Under the pieces are notes generated by a model. It made no database searches and was not told the DNA's origin. It was given only the letters and a program-made list of their open reading frames with translations. The position numbers and the translations under genes were made by a program. From contig JAAXZI010000219.1 of NCBI GenBank assembly GCA_012719955.1, forward strand, positions 1 through 38,455: DNA of 38,455 nt, in the 5' to 3' direction. Source of the stretch: Phycisphaerae bacterium (GTDB lineage: Bacteria; Planctomycetota; Phycisphaerae; UBA1845; PWPN01). Shown here one piece after another: positions 1 through 7,726 of the stretch; the first letter of the stretch is position 1, and the number at the start of each line of letters is the position of its first letter.

Positions 1-5
1 AGTGT

Positions 6-493
6 AATCGACCCCAGCCTGCGATCAATTCTGAACCGCAGAGACGCAGAGGAGGCAGAGGGCCCAGAGGTTATCAATCTCAACGGCGATCACTCTGCGT
101 CTCCGCGTCTCCGCGGTTCTTACTGGTTCTTGGTTCTTTGTCCTTTGTCCTTCGGCAGTGGCATCGACCCGAACCTGCCATCGACCCGCATCGAGAGCTG
201 ATTGCTGAACGCTGATCGCTGAGTGCTGATCGCTGACCGCTAAAATGCAATCGACCCCAGCCTGCGATCAATCCTAAACCGCAGAGACGCAGAGGAGGCA
301 GAGAGCGCAGAGGCTATCAATCTCAACTGCGATCACTCTGCGTCTCGGCGTCTCCGCGGTTTTTGTTGGTTCCTGGTTCTTGGTCCTTGGTTCTTTGTCC
401 TTTGTCCTTAGTCAATGGCATCGCACGGATCCTGCCATCGATCCACGCGAGAGAGCTGACCGCTGAACGCTGATCGCTGAATGCTGACCGCTG
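6..493. repeat. 243-bp tandem duplication with inverted-repeat core
   Basis: Two direct copies lie head to tail, starting at 6 and 249, each opening with AATCGACCCCAGCCTGCGAT. Each contains an inverted pair: AACCGCAGAGACGCAGAGG (left arm near 34 and 277) and CTCTGCGTCTCCGCGTCTCC-like (right arm near 93 and 335). Each continues through a simple 'TTGGTTCTTTGTCCTTTGTCC' tract into a degenerate GCTGATCGCTGA tract. No gene is supported anywhere in 1-796; open frames here are low-complexity translations of the repeats. The copies differ by substitutions and small indels, so the duplication is not brand new. Confidence 0.8.
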
Positions 494-604
494 AGCAGAC
501 AGCCTGTTCCTGGGGCGCGGTTCGTCTAGGGCCGGCGGCGGGCCCTTGAAAGCCGTGGGGGTTCGGTGTTCACTTTGGGGTCTATCCTGGCAGCACGTGG
601 GGCC

Positions 605-753
605 CGGGCGTCCCGCCTGCGTTTGCCCGGGCGTCCCGCCTGCGCTTGGCCGGGCGTATCGCCTGCGCCCGCCGCGGCTTCTCGTCGGCGGCATATCCGC
701 GGGGATATCGGCGGCATACCCGCAGCGATATCGGCGGCATACCCGCGGGGATA
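605..753. repeat. Two adjacent 23-bp tandem repeat arrays
   Basis: The first array has three units beginning CGGGCGTCCCGCCTGCG at 605, 628 and 651. The second has about 2.9 units beginning GGCGGCATACCCGC at 687, 710 and 733, separated by GATATC. Both have exactly 23-bp periods although the unit sequences differ. They lie just upstream of the SAM hydroxide adenosyltransferase gene. No coding function is proposed. Confidence 0.8.
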
Positions 754-796
754 GACTTTGAGGTGGTTCACATGGCCGGAGGACGGAGGACTTCGC

Positions 797-1588
797 GTGC
801 CCGTTATTGCCCTGCTCACCGATTTTGGCCTTCGCGACCATTACGTGGCGGCCATGAAGGGGATGATTCTCCAGATCAATCCCAAGGCCACGCTGGTGGA
901 CGTCTGCCACGAGATCGGTTCGCAAGACCTGTTTCACGGGGCCTTCGTGCTCCGGCAGGTGCTGCCGTATTTCCCGCCGGAGACGGTTTTTGTGGCCGTG
1001 GTGGACCCGGGGGTGGGTTCCGGGAGGCGGATCCTGGCGGCCCGCTACAGCAACCGCTTCGTGCTGGCCCCGGATAACGGGCTGCTCACGCTGGTTCATC
1101 GGGACGCGGAGTTGCAGGACATCCGGGTGGTGGAGAACCGGCGGTATTTCGCCAGCACGATATCGAGCACGTTCCATGGGCGGGACATTTTCGCCCCGGT
1201 GGCGGCGCACCTCTCGCGGGGCGTGGCCCTGGCCGAGTTCGGCCCCCGGGCTCAGCAGGTCCACATTTTGAGCATCGCGCAGCCCGTCCGGCAGCCGGAC
1301 GGGAACATCGCCGGCCAGGTGATGCTGGTGGATCGGTTCGGCAACCTGATTACGAACATTTCGGAGCTGGACATTTCGGCGGCCCGGGCCCCCCGCCGGG
1401 GCAAGCCGTGGGAGGTATTCCTGGGTGACCGGCGAATCGGGCCTATCCAGACGACCTATGCGGACGTGGGGCCGGGCGAGCCGGTGGCCCTGATCGGGAG
1501 CTCGCACCTGCTGGAAATCGCGGTGAACGGGGGCAGCGCGGCCGAGCAGTTTGCCGCGGGCGCGGGAGCGGCGGTGCAGCTCAGATAG
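797..1588 (+). CDS. S-adenosyl-L-methionine hydroxide adenosyltransferase (DUF62 family)
   Basis: The 263-residue product matches the SAM hydroxide adenosyltransferase family, which hydrolyses SAM to adenosine and methionine and is related to fluorinase and chlorinase. Visible family signatures are the N-terminal 'ALLTDFGLRDHYVAAMKG' with its conserved Asp, 'FVAVVDPGVGSGRR', 'FVLAPDNGLL', 'FHGRDIFAPVAAHLS', and the C-terminal-domain motif 'VDRFGNLITNI'. The frame is open back to a TTG at 758, but the GTG at 797 is preferred: it follows GGAGG (785-789) with a 7-base spacer, and the conserved domain starts immediately after it. Length is normal. It stands alone between repeats and a decayed gene, so context adds nothing. 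The physiological role of this family is still debated. Confidence 0.9.
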   Translation: MPVIALLTDFGLRDHYVAAMKGMILQINPKATLVDVCHEIGSQDLFHGAFVLRQVLPYFPPETVFVAVVDPGVGSGRRILAARYSNRFVLAPDNGLLTLVHRDAELQDIRVVENRRYFASTISSTFHGRDIFAPVAAHLSRGVALAEFGPRAQQVHILSIAQPVRQPDGNIAGQVMLVDRFGNLITNISELDISAARAPRRGKPWEVFLGDRRIGPIQTTYADVGPGEPVALIGSSHLLEIAVNGGSAAEQFAAGAGAAVQLR

Positions 1589-1613
1589 ACAGGAAAGCCG
1601 GGCACCATTCCTG

Positions 1614-1895
1614 ATGGCCGACATTTTGCCATCCAGCGCTCTGGTCTTCGCGGCGGCCCTGTGGTATTCCCCAGTCGGCCAAGCAGGAGCGTCCGCCTGC
1701 CTTACGGTGATGGCGCTGTATGGCACGGCGCCGGAAGCGATGAAGCCGGCCGCGCTGGCGTTGAACGTGCCGGGGGCCTCGATCGGCACGGTGCGCTTCT
1801 ACCGGGCCGGGTATCTGCGCCGGGAGGTGTTCCTGCCGGCTGCGGACACGCCCGGCCGGATTCCGCGCGGGCCGGAACCGGGCCAATTGGGGTGA
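1614..1895 (+). pseudogene. Truncated TauE/SafE sulfite-exporter remnant
   Basis: A 93-residue reading frame keeps the recognisable N-terminal third of a TauE/SafE permease: a hydrophobic start, then 'YSPVGQAGASACLTVMALYG', 'PEAMKPAALALNV', and 'ASIGTVRFYRAGY' followed by a 'FLP' element. After about residue 80, where a full protein would continue into further membrane helices, the sequence becomes non-membrane, proline/arginine-rich and stops at 1893-1895. Intact members are around 250 residues with several transmembrane segments. Changes such as VGHGGAS to VGQAGAS and a charged 'LRREV' stretch suggest drift. Non-coding DNA without further homology follows to 2133. The remnant call rests on recalled family motifs, not on an alignment. 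Confidence 0.6.
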
Positions 1896-2133
1896 ATACC
1901 GAACCCGACTCATTCCTGCGGCGGAGTGTCTGACGTATTGAAAGAGTGGAGAGTAACAGAGATGCGAACAGGCTGTACGCCGCGGCCGGCCAGGGTCAAG
2001 AAAGGGGTTGCGGTATTTCTGTGAGTCCGCCGTGACTGACTCCCCGGAGGACCGTTTGGGCTTCTCCGCAACCGGCTGAGGTTCCGCGGGTATCTTGATA
2101 ATAATCCCGGCGAGCTCGTGGAGTGAGGAATTC

Positions 2134-3270
2134 GTGGAGGACGCAAGGGGCTGGTCACGGCGCAACTTTCTCTCCGCGCGCGGGTTAGGCGCATCCGCGG
2201 GCGGCATGCTGGCATTGCTTTTCGACGATGACGCACAACCGTCTAATGCCGGCCGAACATATACCTACTGGACGATGGCGCGGCGGGCCATGGCCTGCGA
2301 GTTCAGCATTCTGCTCCCGCCGGACCACCCGGCGGCATGGGCGGCCGGCGAAACGGCGCTGGCGGTCATTGACGACATGGAGGACCTGCTGAGCGCCTAT
2401 CGGGGCGACAGCCTCCTGTCTTACCTGAATCAGAACGCGGCCCGGGACCCCGTGCGGGTGGACGAGCGACTCTATCTGCTTCTGAAACGATGCATGGAGT
2501 TGTACGAGCAGACCGAGGGCGCTTTTGACGCGTCGGCGGGCGCGCTCATCAAGGTCTGGGGTTTTTTCCGTGGTCCCCGGCGGGTGCCCACTGAGGAGGA
2601 ACGGCAGGCGGCCCTTGCCCGCACGGGCATGAAGCACCTGGAATTGAACGACGACGAGCGAACGGTGCGCTACCGCGTGGAAGGCCTGGAACTGAACCTG
2701 GGCAGCATCGGCAAGGGCTACGCCATTGACCGGGCGGTTCAACGGGTTCGCGAAGAATTCGGCGTAGAGTCGCTGCTGATGCAGGGTGGCTTGAGCAGCA
2801 TCCGGGCAATAGGTTCGCCATCGGGGGATGATCGCGGCTGGCTGGTAGGAATTCAGAACCCCTTTGATTTGCGACGGCGGATCGCCACCGTGCGGCTGCG
2901 GAACCGGGGCATGGGCACGTCGGGCACCGCGAACCAGTATTTTGAGGCCAACGGCCGGCGTTACGGGCACGTGCTGGATCCGCGCAAAGGCGAGCCGGCG
3001 GGCGAGTTAGGGAGCGTGACGGTGCTGGCCCCGGATGCGGCCACGGCCGACGCGTTGTCCACCGCCTTCTTCGTCTGGGGCCTCGACAAGACGGCCGAAT
3101 TCTGTCAGAATCACCGTGACGTGGCCGCCCTGGTGGTGCTGAACCCCGAGGCCGCCCCGCGGAGCGGCAAGCGACCTTCCGTTCTGACGTTCAACCTCCC
3201 GCGCGAGGATGTGGATCTTCACCCCGACGGGGAACCGTCGTTGACACGGGTTCTTCATATACAGGCGTAA
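2134..3270 (+). CDS. apbE: FAD:protein FMN transferase (ApbE family), Tat-type leader
   Basis: ApbE proteins transfer FMN from FAD to a Thr/Ser of target proteins outside the cytoplasm. This 378-residue product has 'SRRNFL' about eight residues from the start, a twin-arginine motif followed by a hydrophobic stretch, so export is likely. The catalytic domain shows 'CEFSILLP', 'LNLGSIGKGYAID', 'LMQGGLSSIRAIG', 'GTSGTANQYF', 'YGHVLDPRKGEP' and the metal-binding 'ATADALSTAFFVWG'. The GTG at 2134 is chosen because a GAGTGAGGA purine run precedes it and it gives a compact Tat leader. A TTG at 2095 in the same frame is the alternative. It ends 28 bases before the DoxX gene, so the two are probably co-transcribed. 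No obvious flavinylation target is encoded next to it. Confidence 0.88.
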   Translation: MEDARGWSRRNFLSARGLGASAGGMLALLFDDDAQPSNAGRTYTYWTMARRAMACEFSILLPPDHPAAWAAGETALAVIDDMEDLLSAYRGDSLLSYLNQNAARDPVRVDERLYLLLKRCMELYEQTEGAFDASAGALIKVWGFFRGPRRVPTEEERQAALARTGMKHLELNDDERTVRYRVEGLELNLGSIGKGYAIDRAVQRVREEFGVESLLMQGGLSSIRAIGSPSGDDRGWLVGIQNPFDLRRRIATVRLRNRGMGTSGTANQYFEANGRRYGHVLDPRKGEPAGELGSVTVLAPDAATADALSTAFFVWGLDKTAEFCQNHRDVAALVVLNPEAAPRSGKRPSVLTFNLPREDVDLHPDGEPSLTRVLHIQA

Positions 3271-3298
3271 CCGGAGAGACCATTCAGAAGGAATCATC

Positions 3299-4906
3299 AT
3301 GGCTCAAACGACTGCGACAGGAAAATGGTACCGTTCGGCCAGGACGGTGACCGGCTGGACCATTTTTTTCATGGTCCTGCTGCGGGTTTCCATCGGCTGG
3401 CACTTTTTCTACGAGGGATGGTGGAAGTTGACGTCCGGCGGGCAGTTCTCCTCCACCCCCTACCTGATGGCCTCGGTCGGCCCGTTCAAGGACGTTTTCC
3501 ACGGGATGGTGGACGACATGGACGGGATCGAGAAGAGGCTGGTCAGCAAGGAGTATCTCTACTCCAAGCTGGACGAACGTTTCGAGACCATCAAGAAGCA
3601 TTACGGAGACAAGCTGACTCCCGATCAGGTGGAATCGTTGCGGATCTTCGTCGAGCGCAAGAAGCACGGCGTGGTCGACAACTTGACGGTTGAGAATCTC
3701 TTCAACAACGACGCGCTCTTCTCAAAGGTCCACCTGAGCGCCGGCGAGTACGTCGATCCCAAGAATCCGTCCAAGACCGACCAGCTCTCGACTGTGCTGG
3801 TAACCCCCCGGCCGGAGAAGCGGGCCGAAATTATCAAGGAAATCGAGGCCCTGATCGCGGATCTGGACAAGAACGTCCAGGCGGCCCTCAAGGACCCGCT
3901 GGTCCAGAAGGAGGCGCCCAAGGAGGAGCAGAAGAAGCGGCTGCTCGAGCCGGTGCCGCCGGTCACGATCGTTCCAGCCGGCACGGCGGACGATGACGTG
4001 AGCTGGATCACGCGCGGGTACGTTGAGAAGCTGATCAGCGAGCGTTACGACCTGCTCAAAAAGCACTACGCTTTGACCGAGTGGCAGCATCAGTCCAAGT
4101 ACGGCTGGCGCTACCGGGATCAGAAGATCCGCGGCCATCACGACAAGAAGAACGTGGATTACATTCTGAGCGATCCGGACTACCAGAAGGCCCTGGAAGA
4201 CTACAAGGCCCTGCTCAAGCAGATCGAGCAGGAGGAGAGGGACGGCAAGATCCAGTACGACGACGAGCGCCTCAGGTTCAACATCACCAAGAAGAACAAG
4301 CTTCGCGACGCCCTGCTGGCCCGGGTGGAAGCGCCCCTGGGCGATGTGGATCTGCAGACCATCCAGGGCTTCAGCGAGTATCTGGGGCCCATCAAGGATC
4401 TCACCGCCGAGCAGCTTTCCGCCGGTCCCCTGCCCAGCGCCCGCGAGCTGCGGTTCCCCGGCAATCTCATCAAGAAGATGGGTTTTGAGCTGCCCAAGCA
4501 GACACTGACCTACTGGGAAGACATCGGGATGATGTTCGGCCTGACCGCGGTCGGCGTGTGCCTGATCCTGGGGCTGTTCACGCGGCTGTCGGCCTTCGGT
4601 GGAGTGTGCATGCTGGCCATGTTCTACCTGGCCATGCCCCCCTTCCCGGGCGTGGAAGTGCCGCCAGGTTCGGCCGAGGGCCACTACCTGTTCGTGAACA
4701 AGAACCTGATCGAAATGATCGCCCTGCTGATGATCATGTTCTCCGGCGTGGGCCGATGGTTCGGGCTGGATGCGCTCATCCACGCGCTCATCGGGCGGCG
4801 CCAGCCGGCGCTTGCGGAGGCCACCGTCCCCGCGGGCAAGACGGGCGTTGACCAGGGCCGCGTTTACATTCCGGAGACGCGCTCCCAGGAGAGCAACCGG
4901 GCATAA
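3299..4906 (+). CDS. DoxX-family membrane protein with about 350-residue hydrophilic insert
   Basis: The 535-residue product begins with a DoxX-like first membrane segment (residues about 18-37, 'FFMVLLRVSIGWHFFYEGWWKL') and ends with the other DoxX helices (about 403-510, including 'GLTAVGVCLILGLFTRLSAFGG', 'MLAMFYLAMPPF' and 'NLIEMIALLMIMFSGVGRWFGLD'). Between them, residues about 45-395 are highly charged, Lys/Glu-rich and predicted helical, with no membrane segments. Ordinary DoxX proteins are about 130-180 residues, so the insert more than doubles the size. Purines AGAAGGA precede the ATG. It lies between apbE and a Tat-exported Gfo/Idh/MocA gene; DoxX genes next to such oxidoreductases are common in planctomycetes. 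Biochemical function is unknown. Confidence 0.82.
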   Translation: MAQTTATGKWYRSARTVTGWTIFFMVLLRVSIGWHFFYEGWWKLTSGGQFSSTPYLMASVGPFKDVFHGMVDDMDGIEKRLVSKEYLYSKLDERFETIKKHYGDKLTPDQVESLRIFVERKKHGVVDNLTVENLFNNDALFSKVHLSAGEYVDPKNPSKTDQLSTVLVTPRPEKRAEIIKEIEALIADLDKNVQAALKDPLVQKEAPKEEQKKRLLEPVPPVTIVPAGTADDDVSWITRGYVEKLISERYDLLKKHYALTEWQHQSKYGWRYRDQKIRGHHDKKNVDYILSDPDYQKALEDYKALLKQIEQEERDGKIQYDDERLRFNITKKNKLRDALLARVEAPLGDVDLQTIQGFSEYLGPIKDLTAEQLSAGPLPSARELRFPGNLIKKMGFELPKQTLTYWEDIGMMFGLTAVGVCLILGLFTRLSAFGGVCMLAMFYLAMPPFPGVEVPPGSAEGHYLFVNKNLIEMIALLMIMFSGVGRWFGLDALIHALIGRRQPALAEATVPAGKTGVDQGRVYIPETRSQESNRA

Positions 4907-4911
4907 CCCGC

Positions 4912-4967
4912 GGCACGGGCGTCCGGCCCGTGCCAGAGAGGACCCGCGCGGGCAGTGATGCCCGTGC
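4912..4967. repeat. Paired GC-rich hairpins after the DoxX gene
   Basis: GGCACGGGC (4912-4920) and GCCCGTGCC (4926-4934) form a perfect 9-bp stem with a 5-base loop, only 6 bases after the DoxX stop codon. A second related hairpin, CGGGCA/TGCCCG (4949-4964), follows and shares the GCCCGTGCC tail. There is no T-run, so a classical intrinsic terminator is not supported. The pair belongs to the set of short palindromes scattered between genes in this window. Confidence 0.7.
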
Positions 4968-5043
4968 CAGGAAGCAGAGAGAACCAGGCAATTACGAACC
5001 ACTGAACGAAAACCCGAGACTTCGAGACGAAGAGGAAAACAGA

Positions 5044-6540
5044 ATGTTTCTGAACAACGCTCAACGCCAGGTCGGCGCGGATAACTTCAAGGACGCGGTG
5101 CGGGTGACCCGCCGCCAGGTGCTCACCGGCGCGCTCGCCGCACCGGGGGCGGCCGGGCTCTTCTGGGGCTACGGCCAGGTGGACAAGAAAGATCCGGTGC
5201 GCGTGGCCGTCATCGGCACCGGCAACCAGGGGCAGGCCCACATCGGCTCCATGAACCCCGACTACCTCAAGCTGGTGGCCTACTCCGACATCCGCCCGTA
5301 CAACCAGAAACGCGCCCAGATGTTGATCAACGACAAGTTCGGGGACCAGGCCAAGGACGTCAAATTCTACCAGGACTACCGCAAGCTGCTCGACGACAAG
5401 AGCATCGAGATGGTCATCATCGTCCTGCCGCTGCACCTGCACGCGGAGGCGACCGTCGCGGCCCTGCAGGCCGGCAAGCATGTCCTCTGCGAGAAGCTGA
5501 TGGCCCAGACGGTCACCCAGTGCAAGCAGATGATCAACGAGGCCGACAAGGCCAAGCGGCTGCTGGCCATCGGCCACCAGCGGCATTACAGCTATCTCTA
5601 CGCCAACTGCCGCTCGATCATCGAGCGCGGCGACGTGCTCGGCGAAGTCCGCCACATCCGGGCCTACTGGCACCGCAACCAGACCAACGCCGGCGCGCCG
5701 GGCTCTGAGAAGGGCCTCTATGACGGCTGGTTCCCCCCGATACCCGACGACGACAAGAGCGTCGATTTCGCCCAGTATGGATACAAGAGCATCGAGGAAC
5801 TGGTCCGCTGGCGGGTCTACAACCGCACGGGCGCCGGCCTCATGGCCGAACTGGGCAGCCACCAGCTTGACGCGGCCAGCATCTTCCTGGGCAAGACCCA
5901 TCCGCAGGCGGTGTCCGGTTTCGGCGACGTGCTCTACTTCACGGATGGCCGGCAGGTGGAAGATCACATCTTCCTGACCTTCGAGTTCCCCAAGAACAGC
6001 CCGGCCAAGGGCGCGGTGGTCACCTATTCGTCGATCAACACCAACGTATTCGACGGCTACGGCGAGCAGGTCATGGGCACCAAGGGTACGCTCATCGTTC
6101 AGGAAGAGCGCGACGCGTACGTATTCCGGGAGCCCAGGATCGGCGAAGGCGGGAGCATGCGCGACACCCGCGTGAGCTGGGCCGAAGACCGCGTCGGCCG
6201 GCCGGTGACCGAGAGCGGCTCGACCGCCCGGTGGGTCTCCAGCGTTGAAACCCCCGACACCCTGACCAGCCGTGGCTACCGCGAGGAGCAGGAGCACATG
6301 GCCTGGCTGATTCGCAACCCGGACAAGATCATCTGGCCCAGCGCCGCCGATCCGCACCCGGAGAACGATCCGGCCAAGGCCCCGTTCGTCCCGCGCTGCC
6401 ACGGACGCGTGGCTCTGGCGGACGCCGTGATCGCCCTGGTGGCCAACATGGCCATGCACAAGCACATGCGGATTGAGTTCAAGCCCGAATGGTTCGATCC
6501 GGCCAGCCCCTCCAACCCGGAGGCCGAGGTGAAGGCATAA
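5044..6540 (+). CDS. Gfo/Idh/MocA-family oxidoreductase with Tat signal
   Basis: The 498-residue product is an NAD(P)-dependent sugar-type oxidoreductase of the Gfo/Idh/MocA superfamily, exported in folded form. A twin-arginine leader is visible ('VTRRQVLTGALAAPGAAGLF', RR near residues 23-24). Next come the Rossmann motif 'VAVIGTGNQGQAHIGSM', the 'VIIVLPLHLHAEATVAALQAGKH' strand-helix, and 'LCEKLMA', equivalent to the conserved EKP with its catalytic lysine. Further on are 'AIGHQRHYS' and 'AELGSHQLDAASIFLG', with the active-site His. The ATG at 5044 follows AGAGGA (5031-5036) with a 7-base spacer; an upstream in-frame GTG at 4930 reads through the hairpin repeats and is rejected. Substrate cannot be assigned. 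The cofactor would have to be exported bound to the enzyme. Confidence 0.9.
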   Translation: MFLNNAQRQVGADNFKDAVRVTRRQVLTGALAAPGAAGLFWGYGQVDKKDPVRVAVIGTGNQGQAHIGSMNPDYLKLVAYSDIRPYNQKRAQMLINDKFGDQAKDVKFYQDYRKLLDDKSIEMVIIVLPLHLHAEATVAALQAGKHVLCEKLMAQTVTQCKQMINEADKAKRLLAIGHQRHYSYLYANCRSIIERGDVLGEVRHIRAYWHRNQTNAGAPGSEKGLYDGWFPPIPDDDKSVDFAQYGYKSIEELVRWRVYNRTGAGLMAELGSHQLDAASIFLGKTHPQAVSGFGDVLYFTDGRQVEDHIFLTFEFPKNSPAKGAVVTYSSINTNVFDGYGEQVMGTKGTLIVQEERDAYVFREPRIGEGGSMRDTRVSWAEDRVGRPVTESGSTARWVSSVETPDTLTSRGYREEQEHMAWLIRNPDKIIWPSAADPHPENDPAKAPFVPRCHGRVALADAVIALVANMAMHKHMRIEFKPEWFDPASPSNPEAEVKA

Positions 6541-6550
6541 GCCGCCGGGG

Positions 6551-6570
6551 GGCGGGCATCCTTGCCCGCC
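6551..6570. terminator. Palindromic repeat / hairpin after the Gfo/Idh/MocA gene
   Basis: GGCGGGCA and TGCCCGCC form an 8-bp stem around TCCT, ten bases past the stop codon. The sequence is a member of the GGCGGGCATCCTGCCCGCC palindrome family found repeatedly here. It could stop transcription or protect the 3' end, but the following bases (TTCTGTCTCC) are only weakly T-rich. Confidence 0.45.
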
Positions 6571-6581
6571 TTCTGTCTCCA

Positions 6582-6725
6582 CGGCCGTGCGCGTCACAGC
6601 CGTGTGTGCCACGGCCGTGTGTGCCACGGCTCTTGAGCCGTGCGGCACATCAAAGCCATGCGTATCACGGCCCTTCTGCCGTGCGATGCGCCCTAGCCAC
6701 GTGTGCCACGGCCCAGAGCCGTGCC
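6582..6725. repeat. Degenerate CACGGCCGTGTGTGC repeat cluster
   Basis: Several imperfect copies of a GTGTGCCACGGC unit occur in about 145 bases. They include a hairpin-forming copy, CACGGCTCTTGAGCCGTG, and later degenerate copies such as CACGGCCCAGAGCCGTG. The 'CTCTTGAG' centre recurs in the hairpin at 7727-7746. No coding capacity is supported here. The cluster separates the Gfo/Idh/MocA gene from the SDR gene. Confidence 0.65.
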
Positions 6726-6738
6726 ATCAGGTAATCAT

Positions 6739-6796
6739 GCCCCGAAGAGGCGGCAGACGAACCGCAGACCGGTGCGTCTGCCGCCCTTTTCGGGGC
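6739..6796 (+). promoter_or_regulatory. Long two-part hairpin just upstream of the SDR gene
   Basis: An inner stem pairs GGCGGCAGACG (6749-6759) with CGTCTGCCGCC (6775-6785), 11 bp. An outer stem pairs GCCCCGAA (6739-6746) with TTCGGGGC (6789-6796). Together they give roughly 19 bp with a small internal bulge. A short T-run (CCTTTT) lies inside the right side and CCTTT follows the hairpin. The structure ends about 20 bases before the SDR start. It may be an intrinsic terminator for the upstream transcript or a leader structure of the SDR mRNA; the sequence alone does not decide. Confidence 0.6.
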
Positions 6797-6817
6797 CTTT
6801 GGAATAGGAACATGACC

Positions 6818-7636
6818 ATGCAGAATCCCTTCGATCTTTCCGGCAAAACGGCGGTTATCACCGGCGGCGGCGGCGTGCTCTGCGGCGGTATCGCCAGGCA
6901 TCTCGCGGAGCGCGGCGTGCGCGTGGCGGTCCTCGACCTGAAGCAGGAGGCCGCCGAGACCTGCGCCAAGCGCATCAACGACGCCGGCGGCAAAGCCGTG
7001 GCCATCGCGGCCAATGTGCTCGAACGTCAAAGCCTGGACCTGGCCCTGGATCGTTGCCGGCAGGAACTCGGGCGAGTGGATTTCCTGATCAACGGGGCCG
7101 GCGGCAATCATCCGTCGGCGACCACCCGCCCGGACCTGAGTTTCTTTGACATTCCCATTGACGCCTTCAATAAAGTCATGAGCCTGAACCTGGTGGGCAC
7201 CGTGCTGCCGTCGATGGTTTTCGGCAAGCTGATGGTCGAGCAGGGCGAAGGCGTCATCCTCAACGTCGCCAGCATGAACGCCTTCCGGCCGCTGACGCGC
7301 ATTCCGGCCTACTCGGCGGCCAAGGCGGCGGTAAAGAACTTCACCGAGTGGCTGGCCGTGCACATGGCCCAGGAGTATTCACCGAAGATCCGCGTCAACG
7401 CGATCGCGCCCGGGTTCATGCTCACCGAACAGAACCGCTTCCTCCTCACCGACAAGGAGACCGGCGAACTGACCGCCCGCGGCAAGAGCATCATCGCACA
7501 CACGCCGATGGGCCGCTTCGGCACGGACGACGACATCCTCGGCACGGTGGTATGGCTGCTCTCGCCGGCCGCGGCGTTCATCACCGGCATCACCGTCCCC
7601 ATCGACGGCGGCTTCAGCGCGTTCAGCGGCGTGTAG
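6818..7636 (+). CDS. SDR-family oxidoreductase, D-mannonate/uronate-type
   Basis: This 272-residue short-chain dehydrogenase has the nucleotide-binding 'VITGGGGVLCGGIA', the 'INGAGGNHP' motif, catalytic Ser in 'NVASMNAF', and the YxxxK pair in 'PAYSAAKAAV'. The C-terminal 'RVNAIAPGFMLTEQNRFLL' and 'VPIDGGFSAFSGV' resemble SDRs annotated as D-mannonate oxidoreductase or related sugar-acid reductases. The assignment to uronate catabolism is from remembered family resemblance, so only the SDR class is firm. ATG 6818 is preferred over 6812 because TAGGAA lies about 7 bases upstream of it. It is preceded by a long hairpin and followed by a good intrinsic terminator, so it is probably transcribed on its own. 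Confidence 0.88.
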   Translation: MQNPFDLSGKTAVITGGGGVLCGGIARHLAERGVRVAVLDLKQEAAETCAKRINDAGGKAVAIAANVLERQSLDLALDRCRQELGRVDFLINGAGGNHPSATTRPDLSFFDIPIDAFNKVMSLNLVGTVLPSMVFGKLMVEQGEGVILNVASMNAFRPLTRIPAYSAAKAAVKNFTEWLAVHMAQEYSPKIRVNAIAPGFMLTEQNRFLLTDKETGELTARGKSIIAHTPMGRFGTDDDILGTVVWLLSPAAAFITGITVPIDGGFSAFSGV

Positions 7637-7686
7637 CCACTGAGACTGACGGCCACAGAACGCACCAGGAGCACAGAGACAAAACA

Positions 7687-7711
7687 GGGCGGGCCATGGG
7701 TCCGCCCTTTT
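7687..7711 (+). terminator. Rho-independent terminator of the SDR gene
   Basis: GGGCGG (7687-7692) pairs with CCGCCC (7702-7707) and is followed directly by TTTT (7708-7711). AAAA precedes the stem, so it could also work on the other strand. It lies about 50 bases after the SDR stop codon, between that gene and the convergent recQ gene. Confidence 0.65.
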
Positions 7712-7726
7712 CATGTGTGATGTGTG

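Noticed and set aside
6-493. Possible insertion sequence
   Set aside because: The duplicated unit has inverted arms but no transposase frame and no clear target-site duplication.
323-1789. Long open frame on the minus strand across the repeats and the SAM hydrolase gene
   Set aside because: It is antisense to a gene with clear family motifs, reads Arg/Pro/His-rich with no known family, and crosses the repeat duplication. GC-rich DNA produces such open antisense frames.
4864-6648. 594-codon open frame antisense to the Gfo/Idh/MocA gene
   Set aside because: Mirror frame of a strongly conserved gene; composition is Val/Gly/His/Asp-rich and matches no family.
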